Counted from the first letter of the stretch, positions 1-9,544 are shown. The stretch is DNA of 64,000 nucleotides from Gammaproteobacteria bacterium (GCA_012960535.1 DUBB01000042.1:14735-78734); one strand, 5' to 3'. Program-made: numbers and translations. Notes: generated by a model from the sequence alone, not told the origin.

Positions 1-374
1 TCCTGCATCAGGCCCTGCCCTTCATGGCTGGCAGCAAGCGAATACCCCAGTTGGCATGACTGCATGGTACCCCTTGCTATCTGGGTAAAGTTAAGGACAC
101 CCAATACCTCATTTTCCCCGTGATTAAGTATGACCAGGCAACAGCTTTCGCCGGATTGAAAGCGTTTTATGTTTGCAGCAAGCTGGGCCTTCCAGAAAAC
201 GGGTGTGTAAAAATAAGTAGTGCGACTGGGTTCCCATCTAGCCAGATGGTGTTTGTTTTCTATCCTGAAGCGTACCATTAACTCAGCGTATTTAGGCTTC
301 AGCAGGCAAAGCACCGTTCTATCGGTGCTGATCCTGGGAAGAGCGTTACCCACCAGCCTTTCCTGATTGGTCAT
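1..374 (-). CDS. rimJ: Ribosomal-protein alanine N-acetyltransferase RimJ (3' end cut by window edge)
   Basis: An open frame starts at an ATG (374-372) and runs off the left edge after about 124 codons, so the C-terminal third is missing. The translation reads like RimJ: an N-terminal LPRISTDRTVLCLLKP strand, a HLARWEP block followed by a WKAQLA helix, VLGVLNFTQIARG, LGYSLAASHEGQGLM. The last is the acetyl-CoA binding turn of GNAT enzymes. RimJ acetylates the N-terminal alanine of ribosomal protein S5 in the cytoplasm. Assignment to the RimJ/RimL group is secure; RimJ itself is likely. It may share transcription with the GNAT gene upstream of it (442-930). Confidence 0.8.
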   Translation of the reverse strand, partial: MTNQERLVGNALPRISTDRTVLCLLKPKYAELMVRFRIENKHHLARWEPSRTTYFYTPVFWKAQLAANIKRFQSGESCCLVILNHGENEVLGVLNFTQIARGTMQSCQLGYSLAASHEGQGLMQ

Positions 375-441
375 AGGCCTTTCCTTATGCACGCAGACTA
401 TATAAAGCTGCTATTCGTCCCAGGGTGCTGACTGGAATCAT

Positions 442-930
442 TCAAGGTGTTGACTGTTTGCTCTTAGTCAGAATCAAATAGTCTACATCAGACGGATCGG
501 TAAATTCGAACACAATTTCAAAACCGAGACGACGATAAAGGCTAATGGCCCGCTCGTTGAATACAGCTACCGTTAATCTGAAACTCTCAAATTCGAAGAT
601 ATCACGGGCATAACCCATAATGTCAATCAGGAAGTCAGAACCGTAACCCTTACCGGTAAGGTTCGGACGCAACCCCAGGCCAATATCCAGCGCACTGGCC
701 GTATAATCTCCACCCGTTACCTGGCCATCTTCACCAAAAGAACAATAACCACACAGATCATTGTGTAGATCCAACACGGCATGAAAACGCCAGAAAGGGT
801 CCAGCAACTGGGTTCGTAAATGGTAAAGGTGCTCGGTGGGAGGATTGTAAAAGTCGAAAGGCGCCTCGTATCGCCAATCCAGCATGAGATTGATATCCGC
901 AAGGCGAATCGGAATAAGTTTAAACTGCAT
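442..930 (-). CDS. GNAT family N-acetyltransferase
   Basis: A 162-residue single GNAT domain. Visible marks are the DIGLGLRPNLTGKGYGSDF block (residues 82-100), which carries the acetyl-CoA pyrophosphate-binding Q/RxxGxG/A-type turn, and VFNERAISLYRRLGF (123-137), the typical alpha4 region of RimI/RimL-like enzymes. The substrate cannot be read from sequence. It lies 67 bp upstream of the rimJ fragment on the same strand, so a two-gene acetyltransferase operon is possible. The next gene upstream is divergent. Confidence 0.75.
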   Translation of the reverse strand: MQFKLIPIRLADINLMLDWRYEAPFDFYNPPTEHLYHLRTQLLDPFWRFHAVLDLHNDLCGYCSFGEDGQVTGGDYTASALDIGLGLRPNLTGKGYGSDFLIDIMGYARDIFEFESFRLTVAVFNERAISLYRRLGFEIVFEFTDPSDVDYLILTKSKQSTP

Positions 931-1154
931 GAATTAATACCTGTTGAAACTGACCCGCGTTGGGGACAAAGCGCTGATCTGCAGCTCGAACCACTATCTC
1001 GGCATACTCACAATCCAACCGACCCATTACTGACCCACCAGACCTTGTTGCTACCGCTGCTTTGTTATCAATCCGTTGCCCGCGTTGCATTTATGACTGT
1101 TTTTCCTTTCATGTTAAGGTTTCATTATACAGGGTAATCAGAAGAGCCTCACTT

Positions 1155-1874
1155 ATGACTGAATTATATTTTTACAAGGACTGTTATTTAACAGAACTTA
1201 CCGCCCAGGTCATAGAAACAGGTGAAACCTGGGTGAAGCTCAATCGCACCTTATGCTATCCGCTGGGTGGTGGCCAGCCGGGTGATACTGGCAGTTTAAT
1301 TCATTCACGAGGGACCACTGATATCGTCAATACCACCAAACAGGTCGAATCTGCTGATGTGCTGCATCATACCGACCCCAGTCTGAACCAGGTTCAACCC
1401 ACTGAGGGCGAAACTATCACTGTGCAGATTAACTGGCAAAGACGACACCAGCACATGCGTATGCATACAGCAATGCATTTACTGGGATCTTTGATTAAAT
1501 TTCCAGTAACAGGAGGACAGGTCGGCGCCGTGAAAAGCCGGCTGGACTTCAATCTAGAAGGTGTTCAGCTGGATAAGGTCCTGCTAACGGAACAACTCAA
1601 TCACCTCATTGAAAGCAATGTGAGCCTTATTTTCGAAACCATCACCGATGCTGAGCTTGATGCCAACCCGGACCTTGTGCGCACCATGTCGGTTCAGCCT
1701 CCCCGAGGCGCAGGTGTTATTCGCATGGTGAGAATTCCAGAAATTGATTATCAACCCTGTGCCGGGACTCACGTTGCCAATGTAGGGGAAATAGGAGAGG
1801 TACGCGTCTCTAAAATCGAAAACAAGGGCAAACAAAATCGCAGGGTTCACCTGGTTTTTGCCAACGCATCCTAG
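1155..1874 (+). CDS. Alanyl-tRNA editing protein (AlaX-type Ala-tRNA deacylase)
   Basis: A 239-residue protein homologous to the editing domain of alanyl-tRNA synthetase, acting in trans to hydrolyse mischarged Ser- or Gly-tRNA(Ala). The N-terminal part has the GGGQPGDTG turn (38-46). The zinc site is visible as H100-x3-H104 and, near the C terminus, CAGTH (C202, H206). An upstream in-frame extension of 31 codons exists, but its residues do not look like the family, and MTELYFYKDC is a typical AlaX start; I therefore start at 1155. Stand-alone gene, divergent from the GNAT gene on its left. Confidence 0.88.
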   Translation: MTELYFYKDCYLTELTAQVIETGETWVKLNRTLCYPLGGGQPGDTGSLIHSRGTTDIVNTTKQVESADVLHHTDPSLNQVQPTEGETITVQINWQRRHQHMRMHTAMHLLGSLIKFPVTGGQVGAVKSRLDFNLEGVQLDKVLLTEQLNHLIESNVSLIFETITDAELDANPDLVRTMSVQPPRGAGVIRMVRIPEIDYQPCAGTHVANVGEIGEVRVSKIENKGKQNRRVHLVFANAS

Positions 1875-2058
1875 CCAGGGACTTTCTGACTGCTGCGAGC
1901 TCGTTTCCGCCGTCCACTAGAATCAATGCCAAACAACTAAACCAGGGCCGAATTCGCAATAGCAATAGCAATCAAAGCAGTAGAGGCCGCACATTCAGCA
2001 TTAAGGCTGAATCCCGAGACAATGGCCACTCGGCGCTATTGGCCAGTTCAATCAACCT

Positions 2059-2526
2059 TCAATAAATGCCCGCCTCCAGGCCTGCTGCGATCACCATGCC
2101 GAATTCTCTGCAGTCAGCTCTTGCGCTCGCCGTCAAATCACCCACTATAATTATCGGCGCCTGTATCTCCTTGAATTTATAACCGGTACAGATTCGCCTG
2201 ATACTCATTAAAGCACCCTGCCCATCTGTTCCAGCGCCGACAAAGAGCCCGAACGGCTTACCGTCTACCTGCCCTTCAACCTCGTAATAGGTACGATCAA
2301 AGAAGTCTTTAAGTGCACCTGACATATAACCGAAATTTTCGGGGGTGCCAAAAATTAATCCGTCTGCCCACAGTAGATCGGCAGCAGTGGCCTTGCCTGC
2401 TCTTATGAACCGAACATCAACAGCCTCTATAAGCGGGTCACAGCAACCCTCGTAAACGGCTTCCGCCATCTTTAGATTCTTACCGCTCTGACTGTGATAG
2501 ACAATTAACAGATTCTTCATACGCAT
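2059..2526 (-). CDS. Flavodoxin / NAD(P)H-dependent oxidoreductase family protein
   Basis: About 155 residues with a flavodoxin-like fold. The phosphate-binding loop for FMN is HSQSGKNLKMA near the N terminus (after the LLIVY strand), and the isoalloxazine loop region GLIFGTPENFGYMSGALKDFFDR follows the third strand. It resembles short WrbA/flavodoxin-like reductases. The physiological partner is unknown. Start may be either of two close ATGs (2526 or 2520). It is followed, 530 bp away, by no related gene; the neighbour upstream on the same strand is a Rieske protein, which could be coincidental. Confidence 0.72.
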   Translation of the reverse strand: MRMKNLLIVYHSQSGKNLKMAEAVYEGCCDPLIEAVDVRFIRAGKATAADLLWADGLIFGTPENFGYMSGALKDFFDRTYYEVEGQVDGKPFGLFVGAGTDGQGALMSIRRICTGYKFKEIQAPIIIVGDLTASARADCREFGMVIAAGLEAGIY

Positions 2527-2590
2527 AATCTCTCAACAATTCCCGAAGCATTTAAGCTTGAGCATTTATTGGCGTGGGCTTCTTTATCCA

Positions 2591-3160
2591 TCAGGAAGAA
2601 TGGCTCTGTAACCGAATACGGTTCTTTGACATCTGTCGGTAAAACGGGATTTCGAGATTATAAGAGGCAACAGCATCCTGCAACACACGTCCGGCATCGT
2701 CAAATCGACTCTGGTGACAGGGACAAATAATTTCGGTCTGAGCAAGTTCGCTTGACACGGCAACTTCGCAGCCAAGATGGGTGCAGTTACTGTAGAAAAC
2801 AAAGATATCTGGGCGTCGTGACCGATAACTGTTCTGCGCATAACTGGGTTGAACAGACAAACTTGAGTCTGGGTCCTTCAACGCGACCAAATGATGCGTA
2901 GCGCTAACGGACTTACTTGCTAGGGCTTTGCCTTTGGGATAGCGTCTCAGCACCATGACCGACCTGCCAAGCCAAAGCACTTTGGTGTATTCACCGGGCT
3001 GCAGGTCTGCTAAGTCTACCTCCAGATAGCCCGCCTCGGGTGCGCCTGGAAACAATGCCCTGATAAATGGGTAAGCCAGCAGAGACAAGCCGATAACAGA
3101 AAAACCCTGAACAATACGCAGTAGCCAGGCCCTTCGTGTTAAGTTGATTTTTCTGTTCAT
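2591..3160 (-). CDS. Rieske [2Fe-2S] protein with Tat-like N terminus
   Basis: 189 residues. The C-terminal Rieske domain holds C126-T-H128-L-G-C131 and C146-P-C148-H149, so all four cluster ligands (C126, H128, C146, H149) and the cysteine pair that forms the disulphide of high-potential Rieske proteins are present. The N terminus has TRRAWLL followed by a hydrophobic stretch (about 14-37), which looks like a Tat signal-anchor as in PetA. No cytochrome b or c1 gene is adjacent, so this is either a stand-alone Rieske protein or a displaced subunit; true PetA is less likely. Located at the inner membrane, domain in the periplasm (inferred). Confidence 0.78.
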   Translation of the reverse strand: MNRKINLTRRAWLLRIVQGFSVIGLSLLAYPFIRALFPGAPEAGYLEVDLADLQPGEYTKVLWLGRSVMVLRRYPKGKALASKSVSATHHLVALKDPDSSLSVQPSYAQNSYRSRRPDIFVFYSNCTHLGCEVAVSSELAQTEIICPCHQSRFDDAGRVLQDAVASYNLEIPFYRQMSKNRIRLQSHSS

Positions 3161-3301
3161 GCCCTGATTAACTTCTCCTTCATGACATTGATTCTCCAGT
3201 AGACTTTATGATGCTCTCAAACCATGGATACGCCGTCCATTCTGGTCCTACCCTGCTGCTGATGCACTCGTTCGCTGGCTTAGGTACTCCGTTAGCCATG
3301 C

Positions 3302-3307
3302 TATAAT
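3302..3307 (+). promoter_or_regulatory. Candidate -10 box upstream of HAD phosphatase gene
   Basis: A perfect TATAAT lies 30 bp before the ATG at 3337. A matching -35 element is weak (TTAGGT at 3280-3285, spacer 16), so only the -10 is convincing. Confidence 0.35.
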
Positions 3308-3336
3308 AACGCTTTTCCTGAGCCGATGACCAAACC

Positions 3337-4137
3337 ATGGCCTACACTGCCCTTGCTATTGACCTGGATGGAACCTTATTGGTCGGCAACACCCTACCGG
3401 ATGCTGAACGTGAAGTCATATTCAGAGCAAAAGCACTCGGCTTGAAAATCATTATTGCTACTGCGCGTTGGCTCGATCTGGCGGTCCAGGTTACCGGGCC
3501 ATTAAATCTTACATCGCCAATCATCGCCTGCAGCGGTGCTCAGGTATTTGACCCCACAACCGGTGAAGACCTGGTTGACCATCGGTTACCCTCTGAAATC
3601 GTCAGATCAATCTACCAGATCGTCGATAATGAGGATTGCATTGCCACCGCCACATTCGACAGCGAAACCCACCTGGCCGGCTTACCTGAGCCCAAGGTGA
3701 TAAACCATATCCCCCAGATCAGATGGATTTCCAGCTTCTCTGAGAGCTGCGCAGGGCGACCCAGGATGATCACTGTACAGGGTGAGCAGGCTGTTACCAG
3801 TATGAAAACAGCCTTAGCCGATAGAATCGATCAGCTGTTGCTACTTGATTCGGTCGGGCCATCAGGAAACTTGGTACTTACCATTACCGCAGCCAACGCC
3901 AATAAAGGCAGTGCATTAATCGCCGCCTGTACTCATCTAGGCATCGACCCAGGGCAGGTCATCGCCTTTGGAGACACCGATGGTGACCTTGACATGTTTG
4001 CGGTAGCAGGTAGGTCCGTGGCCATGGGGCAAGCCAGCAGGAAGGTCCAAAATGCCGCCACCGATACTACCGCGGCCAACACTGAAAGCGGTGTCGCCCA
4101 GTTCCTGAACGCCCTTTTTGATAGCCAGGCAAGTTGA
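3337..4137 (+). CDS. HAD-superfamily Cof-type phosphatase
   Basis: 266 residues. Motif I is DLDGTLL (D9, D11), motif II lies in IIIATARW, and motif IV is GDTDGDLDMF near residue 212, followed by the AMGQA element seen in Cof/YbjI-type sugar-phosphate or flavin phosphatases (type IIB cap). Substrate unknown. The stop codon overlaps the start of the downstream alpha/beta hydrolase (TGATG), indicating translational coupling. Confidence 0.8.
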   Translation: MAYTALAIDLDGTLLVGNTLPDAEREVIFRAKALGLKIIIATARWLDLAVQVTGPLNLTSPIIACSGAQVFDPTTGEDLVDHRLPSEIVRSIYQIVDNEDCIATATFDSETHLAGLPEPKVINHIPQIRWISSFSESCAGRPRMITVQGEQAVTSMKTALADRIDQLLLLDSVGPSGNLVLTITAANANKGSALIAACTHLGIDPGQVIAFGDTDGDLDMFAVAGRSVAMGQASRKVQNAATDTTAANTESGVAQFLNALFDSQAS

Positions 4138-5069
4138 TGGAGTCCTTCAGTTTCCAGGCCAGCGACAACACCCAGGTGCACACCTACCGGCTCGAGCCTG
4201 ACAGACCAAAAGGCATTATCCATATCGCCCATGGTATGGGAGAGCATGCCGGTCGATATGTCCACCTGATGCAGGCTTTAAAACAGCAAGGCTATGCTGT
4301 CACCGCCAATGATCATCGCGGCCATGGCAAGACAGCCGCTCAACTCGGAGATTTTGGCACCGATGGCTGGGCCCAGGTACTCTCGGATACACGCCAGATC
4401 CTGCAGCAGCAACAGCACCGCCACCCAAATATACCCCTCGTCCTGTTAGGCCACAGCATGGGCGCCATGCTCGCTCAACAGTATCTGCATCGATGGGGAA
4501 ACAACCTGTCTGCGCTGGTACTATCTGGGTCTCCTGGCATCAATAATCTGTTCCTGCAGTGGCTTATCAGCCGTATTGTCCGCTTCGAAGTCTGGCGACT
4601 GGGGCCACTCAGGCACAGTAAGCTACTTCAACTGCTGGTTTTTGGCCAGTCAAACAAAGCTTTTTCTAAAACAGCCAATGCAACAGGATTCGAGTGGTTA
4701 AGCCGAGACCCGGTAGTAGTCGCCGAATATATGCAGGATCCAGACTGTGGCGGCGTACCTTTCCCGGAAAGTCTTGGGCAACTTTTCGCAGATGAAGCAG
4801 CCTGCTGGGAAAACCCCTATATCAAGCTGCAGACAGTTTCCCTGCCGATTTATTGTATTTCCGGGAGTGACGATCCTGTTCATAACGGGCTCGCTAACCT
4901 GCAACGGCTATTTAACGTTTATCAGCGTGCAGGGTTAACCGTTGATCTGAACATTTATCCCGGTGGCAGGCACGAGATGTTCAATGAAATCAATCGCGAA
5001 CAGGTGATATCCGACCTGCTTATCTGGCTGGATCAGAAATTAGGCTCTCGGGTAGGTTCTGGTCAATAA
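4137..5069 (+). CDS. Alpha/beta hydrolase, monoacylglycerol lipase / lysophospholipase-like
   Basis: 310 residues. The nucleophile elbow is GHSMG (S107); the acid is probably in ISGSDDPV and the histidine in GGRHEMFNE near the C terminus. HGMGEHAGRY (32-41) and NDHRGHG (59-65) are typical of the serine aminopeptidase S33/monoacylglycerol lipase group (PldB-like). A TTG three bases earlier is also possible, but the ATG at 4137 gives the usual TGATG overlap with the HAD gene. Probably cleaves lipid esters; substrate not determined. Confidence 0.8.
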   Translation: MESFSFQASDNTQVHTYRLEPDRPKGIIHIAHGMGEHAGRYVHLMQALKQQGYAVTANDHRGHGKTAAQLGDFGTDGWAQVLSDTRQILQQQQHRHPNIPLVLLGHSMGAMLAQQYLHRWGNNLSALVLSGSPGINNLFLQWLISRIVRFEVWRLGPLRHSKLLQLLVFGQSNKAFSKTANATGFEWLSRDPVVVAEYMQDPDCGGVPFPESLGQLFADEAACWENPYIKLQTVSLPIYCISGSDDPVHNGLANLQRLFNVYQRAGLTVDLNIYPGGRHEMFNEINREQVISDLLIWLDQKLGSRVGSGQ

Positions 5070-5078
5070 TACTGAGAA

Positions 5079-5501
5079 CTACCAGTTGCCGGTGTTTTCC
5101 ATGGACTGCCACGGCGCCTGGGGTGGCAACGCTTCCCCAGCCTGCAATAACTCAATGGATATATTGTCAGGTGAACGAACAAATGCCATGCGTCCATCTC
5201 TAGGTGGTCGATTGATGGTCACGCCGCTATCCATGAGTCGCTGGCAGGTCTCATATATATCATCAACTTCATAGGCAAGATGGCCAAAATTGCGACTACC
5301 TGCACCTAGTTCATCGCCATCCCAGTTATAAGTAAGCTCTATTTGAGCATCCGGGTTTGCCGGTGCACCCAGAAAAATCAATGAGAACCGACCGCTTTCA
5401 ATATCGTGTCGACGTAACACTTGCAGTCCCAGGTAATCACAATAAAATCTGAGCGATGCATCAACATCATTCACTCTTACCATAGTGTGCAGATATTTCA
5501 T
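5079..5501 (-). CDS. gloA: Lactoylglutathione lyase (glyoxalase I)
   Basis: 140 residues, a single-chain vicinal-oxygen-chelate protein of two beta-alpha-beta3 repeats. The metal ligands expected from E. coli GloA fall in place: H5 (LHTM), E55 (IELTYNW), H74 (GHLAYEV), E117 (SIELLQ). Converts the methylglyoxal-glutathione hemithioacetal to S-lactoylglutathione in the cytoplasm. Convergent with the hydrolase gene on the plus strand. Confidence 0.9.
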   Translation of the reverse strand: MKYLHTMVRVNDVDASLRFYCDYLGLQVLRRHDIESGRFSLIFLGAPANPDAQIELTYNWDGDELGAGSRNFGHLAYEVDDIYETCQRLMDSGVTINRPPRDGRMAFVRSPDNISIELLQAGEALPPQAPWQSMENTGNW

Positions 5502-5535
5502 CGATATTCTCCGTTATAAGGCTGTTTAAATCTAT

Positions 5536-5563
5536 TAATGTAAAACCCGTAATATAAAACCCG
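5536..5563. repeat. 14-bp tandem duplication
   Basis: TAATGTAAAACCCG is followed directly by TAATATAAAACCCG (one mismatch), in the gap between gloA and the large secreted-protein gene. No function is evident. Confidence 0.7.
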
Positions 5564-5672
5564 CTGACCCGCTCAGGGTTGTTAACCGATCTCATGGTCG
5601 AGAACTCACTGTAATCAAACAGGTATTAATTGATCAACCCATAACCCCTGGCCAACTGCCCTGTCTTCATAC

Positions 5673-8240
5673 TCAAGACCCGGTGAGTATTTCGTCAAAC
5701 CCACCGACAAAGATGGGGGACGTCCATATAAAGTCACCATTTGCCAACCGAATACGCGCGTAATAATAGTCTCCAGGTAGCAGGTCCAACGTGTCCGTAT
5801 ACTCAAAAGAGTATGATTGCGCTTCCAGTTCAGGTTCAATGCTGACGGTTACTTTATCCCGATAACCATTGGCAATCAGGTCTCGCCTGAAAGGCTCAGC
5901 TCGAATCATACCCAAAGCAATGATTTCATTCAGCCCAGGCGTTGCAGAAGGCTCTCGCTCAGCGGGCAAAAACAAAACGTCTTCAAACCCATCGCGAATA
6001 TGCATTTCAATGGATAGCAAATCAGGTTGCTTTTTTTCTACTTGCAGCCTCGCCTCATCAAGCTCCACAGTTCCCGTCGCAGCCGGGGTTATCTCCGGTT
6101 GACCTTGCTGCCTGCCGAGGTCACTGATGGTTAATTGGGTATCCACGGGAACTTCAACTCTAACCCGGAACGAAATGCTACTGCCATGGGTCCAGCCCAG
6201 AAAATCGATTCTGTTCGGATCATTTGGGTTAATGGCGATGGCCGTATCGCTCACGCTATCAAAACCAGGTGCTGAAAAATTAAGGAGCTCTAGCCCAGTT
6301 AGCTTTATATAACCAAGCCATTCACGTCCGTTACGCGGCAGACTGAGCCCCGGCTTGGCCGGCTTGGACGATGAAGACAGGCTGATGTTTAACCACAGTC
6401 TTCTGGGTTCTGCCGTTGGACCGACAACATTCTCAGGAGATTCCTGTTTATCCGATATTGGTTGGCTCAATGCTGATACCAGCGGTTGACTGTTTTTTAG
6501 CCAATCCAGTTGAACCACTGGAACATCGGAGTAAATGACAGCGCTCAACTGCCGCCGACTGGAGTTCTCAACCCTGGAACCCGGGTCTGACCCGTTTAAC
6601 TCCCATAAAACAATGGCCTTTGAACCATTACTGACGTAGGTTCGACCCTTGTTCAAAGCCTGAAACCAGGTTTCTTCTGACCTGAGCAGAATTGCCGTAG
6701 CCGGTCCTGGCGTTCTCCTTCTGGACTGCAGCGCCATCCTAGTCGCTGCCAGGCCAAAAGTAGAACCCCGCTGAGCATAGTGCGCCAGCAACCATTCATG
6801 GCCACTGGGGCCTGCCAGCAGTTGAATTAACCCGGTCGAGGATCGTCTTCTGTCGCCAGTGAGTTCTGCAAGCAGCATAGCAGTTCTGACCGATGCATTA
6901 TTCAGTTCAAGCCAGGAGCCACCTGTTGTGATTCCCTTATAGGAGAGATGTCTGACGACATCGGCATTCATGCCAATCTCAACAGGAATATCCGCTGGCA
7001 AAGAAACTGGGTTTACACCCATCAGCGGGGCGGGTGAGCGATTAGGGGCAGATTCGGATAATCTTGCCAGGCTCTGGATGCTGAAATCAGTCCATTGAAG
7101 TTTAAATGGGGGGGCGTCCGATGCCAACATCAATGGCGAAAGACCGCGTAATCCTCCACCAGTGGAACGCACTGAAACGGTGTGCAGCCCCGGCGTTCGG
7201 ATGACTTGTTCCGGGATCCGAACAATAGCGGTGCTGCTATCACTCGAATCTGCTCGTGTGATGAAACTACCATCCAGCAATATATCGAAAGACGGCAATG
7301 TCCCGCTTGCCGGATTACCATACTGGTCGAGCAGTTCAATAAAAGATTGGAAAGGCGCACCTGTTTTAACGAGTTGAGGTGCAATGACTTTTACTATGAC
7401 AGCTTCACCAGACCTGATCTTGCGGTTCTCACCATATAACCGCTGCCATCGCGGTTCAGCTTCTACTTTGTCTGTATATCCAGTGCGGTCAACAAACAAC
7501 TCCGGTTCTGGTAATGCTAGCGCCTGAGGGTTTATTCTCATTAACACTGGCAACTCGAAAGATAGCTCACTGATCCGGGGCAATTGCAGGTTGTGATATT
7601 CAATCTCGATCTGATCGCCCTTATACAAAGTCCCGTCTCGCAAACGGAAAAACGGCACAGGCTGTTGATCACTTGCCAGAAGCTCGCTTCGCAATGTCAT
7701 ATCTGATCTGAATGCGCTACCTGGGCCTGCACTTTTCACGGTGACGTAATTCGCAAGTTGCGGATCCCGGTTCTGCAGACGGATACCCATTTGGATTTCA
7801 GCTAAAGGAAACAGATCCAGAGAACCTGAAAAATCTTCCTCTAAAACTAGCATTTGAGTCACATCCACCTGGCTGCCTGCATCCAGTGGTAGCAGAGAGG
7901 CAAATACCAATGATGCCTGAATGAATGTCTTCGGAAAATCATCCCCCCTGGTCAGACCCTGTTCACTTTCGTTAACGTCGGCAATGATCCCGTCGTTTAC
8001 CACCGTGACCGGCTGTAGGGTTTCTGCTGCAAGGATTGATGCAGCGCCAGGCTCAACCTGATGGGAAGAGCCAATGTATGATGACTTTGATTCAAGACTG
8101 GTTGGCCCGGATTCGGCTAAGGCCGACTGGAAAAACAACACGATGCAGCAGCACGCACCCACCAGAGCCAGCTTCCAGCTGACTGATGAGAAGCGCACTG
8201 CCCATTGAAACGGATTAACGGATAATTGCATAGTCTCCAT
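5673..8240 (-). CDS. Large secreted protein of unknown function, PHP/DUF3604-like C-terminal part
   Basis: 855 residues. The N terminus has a membrane-spanning hydrophobic run (about 24-40) ending SALAES, a plausible signal peptide with cleavage near residue 42, so export is likely. The middle is beta-rich with short immunoglobulin-like segments. Residues around 515-545 (AILLRSEETWFQALNKGRTY and YVSNGSKAIVLWELNG) and the end (YYYARIRLANGDFIWTSPIFV) resemble the tail of PHP-type DUF3604 proteins, where an allele-like RTY-T/S-G motif precedes a final beta sandwich. The histidine-rich metal motifs of an intact PHP active site were not seen, so it may be degenerate. Function unknown. Confidence 0.55.
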   Translation of the reverse strand: METMQLSVNPFQWAVRFSSVSWKLALVGACCCIVLFFQSALAESGPTSLESKSSYIGSSHQVEPGAASILAAETLQPVTVVNDGIIADVNESEQGLTRGDDFPKTFIQASLVFASLLPLDAGSQVDVTQMLVLEEDFSGSLDLFPLAEIQMGIRLQNRDPQLANYVTVKSAGPGSAFRSDMTLRSELLASDQQPVPFFRLRDGTLYKGDQIEIEYHNLQLPRISELSFELPVLMRINPQALALPEPELFVDRTGYTDKVEAEPRWQRLYGENRKIRSGEAVIVKVIAPQLVKTGAPFQSFIELLDQYGNPASGTLPSFDILLDGSFITRADSSDSSTAIVRIPEQVIRTPGLHTVSVRSTGGGLRGLSPLMLASDAPPFKLQWTDFSIQSLARLSESAPNRSPAPLMGVNPVSLPADIPVEIGMNADVVRHLSYKGITTGGSWLELNNASVRTAMLLAELTGDRRRSSTGLIQLLAGPSGHEWLLAHYAQRGSTFGLAATRMALQSRRRTPGPATAILLRSEETWFQALNKGRTYVSNGSKAIVLWELNGSDPGSRVENSSRRQLSAVIYSDVPVVQLDWLKNSQPLVSALSQPISDKQESPENVVGPTAEPRRLWLNISLSSSSKPAKPGLSLPRNGREWLGYIKLTGLELLNFSAPGFDSVSDTAIAINPNDPNRIDFLGWTHGSSISFRVRVEVPVDTQLTISDLGRQQGQPEITPAATGTVELDEARLQVEKKQPDLLSIEMHIRDGFEDVLFLPAEREPSATPGLNEIIALGMIRAEPFRRDLIANGYRDKVTVSIEPELEAQSYSFEYTDTLDLLPGDYYYARIRLANGDFIWTSPIFVGGFDEILTGS

Positions 8241-8326
8241 AATCAGGAGTATACCCTGTCAACAGGGTTTTCAGCGCCTGACTAGGGATCAGTCTATATT
8301 CGAGCTTTACTGCCCGACTTGACAAG

Positions 8327-9544
8327 CTATTGATACTGTTTGAGTTCTTCCCTGGCAATAACACGTCGATGAACTTCATCGGGCCCATCTGCCAAGCGCA
8401 GCGTTCTCTGACCCGTCCACATAGCCGCCAGCGGTGTATCTTGAGATACGCCTAAGGCGCCATGCATCTGAATCGCTTGATCAATCACTTTCAGGGTCAT
8501 GTTAGGCACCGCTACCTTAATAGCTGAGATGTATTTACGAGCTTCTTTATTGCCAATGGTATCCATCATATAGGCTGCTTTGAGCACCGCCAGTCGACAC
8601 ATATCGATCTGAATTCGTGCATCAGCAATAATGTCATAATTGCCACCCAGTTCAGCCAGCGGTTTACCGAATGCGGTCCGACTGAGCGATCTGCGGCAGA
8701 GCAGTTCCAGCGCTCTTTCAGCCACACCGATCGAACGCATGCAGTGGTGTATCCGCCCAGGTCCAAGGCGCCCTTGAGAGATTTCAAAACCCCTGCCTTC
8801 ACCCAGGAGAATATTCTCCTTGGGAACACGGACATCAGTAAACTTAATGTGCATATGGCCATGCGGCGCATCATCTTTACCAAAAACAAACATCGGTCGG
8901 AGCACGTCAACCCCAGCTGTATCAATGGGTACCAGAATCTGTGATTGCCGCAAGTGTTTCGGTGCATCCGGATTAGTGATAACCATGGTGATCATCACTT
9001 TACAACGAGCATCTCCAGCGCCGGAGATGTAATGCTTTTCTCCATTGATTACCCACTCATCACCTTCGAGTACGGCTGAAGTACATATATTGGTTGCATC
9101 CGAAGACGCAACCTGGGGCTCGGTCATGGCAAATGCTGAGCGGATTTTACCGTCAAGCAACGGTTCGAGCCATTCTTTCTTCTGCGCTTCAGATCCATAT
9201 CGTTCCAGCACTTCCATGTTACCTGTGTCGGGTGCTGCGCAGTTGAACACCTCAGACGCAATCGGATTCCTCGCCATGACCTCCGCCAGGTGAGCATATT
9301 CAAGATTGCTGACACCGGCGCCACCCTGGCTGGCTGGCAAAAAGAAATTCCATAGCCCAGCCTCCCGAGCTTCATCCTTCAGGCCATCCATAATCTCATC
9401 CTGACGGTCAGTAAATGACCAGCGGTCGCCCACATTGATTTCGTCATAATATTCCTGCGTCAGCGGATCTACTTTCTCTCGTACAAACTTATCGATTTTA
9501 CCTCTGATAGGAATCAATCGTTCTGGTATGTCTAAATCCATCAT
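8327..9544 (-). CDS. Acyl-CoA dehydrogenase (ACAD10/11-like)
   Basis: 405 residues covering the full ACAD fold: N-terminal helical domain, FAD/substrate segment AMTEPQVASSDATNI, middle beta domain, and C-terminal helices with QMHGALGVSQDTPLA and RLADGPDEVH. The glutamate in GPDEVH sits where the ACAD10/11 group has its conserved tail. It oxidises an acyl-CoA to the 2-enoyl-CoA with FAD, passing electrons to ETF. Chain-length preference cannot be read. Single-gene unit; a 260-bp gap with small duplications precedes it. Confidence 0.88.
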   Translation of the reverse strand: MMDLDIPERLIPIRGKIDKFVREKVDPLTQEYYDEINVGDRWSFTDRQDEIMDGLKDEAREAGLWNFFLPASQGGAGVSNLEYAHLAEVMARNPIASEVFNCAAPDTGNMEVLERYGSEAQKKEWLEPLLDGKIRSAFAMTEPQVASSDATNICTSAVLEGDEWVINGEKHYISGAGDARCKVMITMVITNPDAPKHLRQSQILVPIDTAGVDVLRPMFVFGKDDAPHGHMHIKFTDVRVPKENILLGEGRGFEISQGRLGPGRIHHCMRSIGVAERALELLCRRSLSRTAFGKPLAELGGNYDIIADARIQIDMCRLAVLKAAYMMDTIGNKEARKYISAIKVAVPNMTLKVIDQAIQMHGALGVSQDTPLAAMWTGQRTLRLADGPDEVHRRVIAREELKQYQ

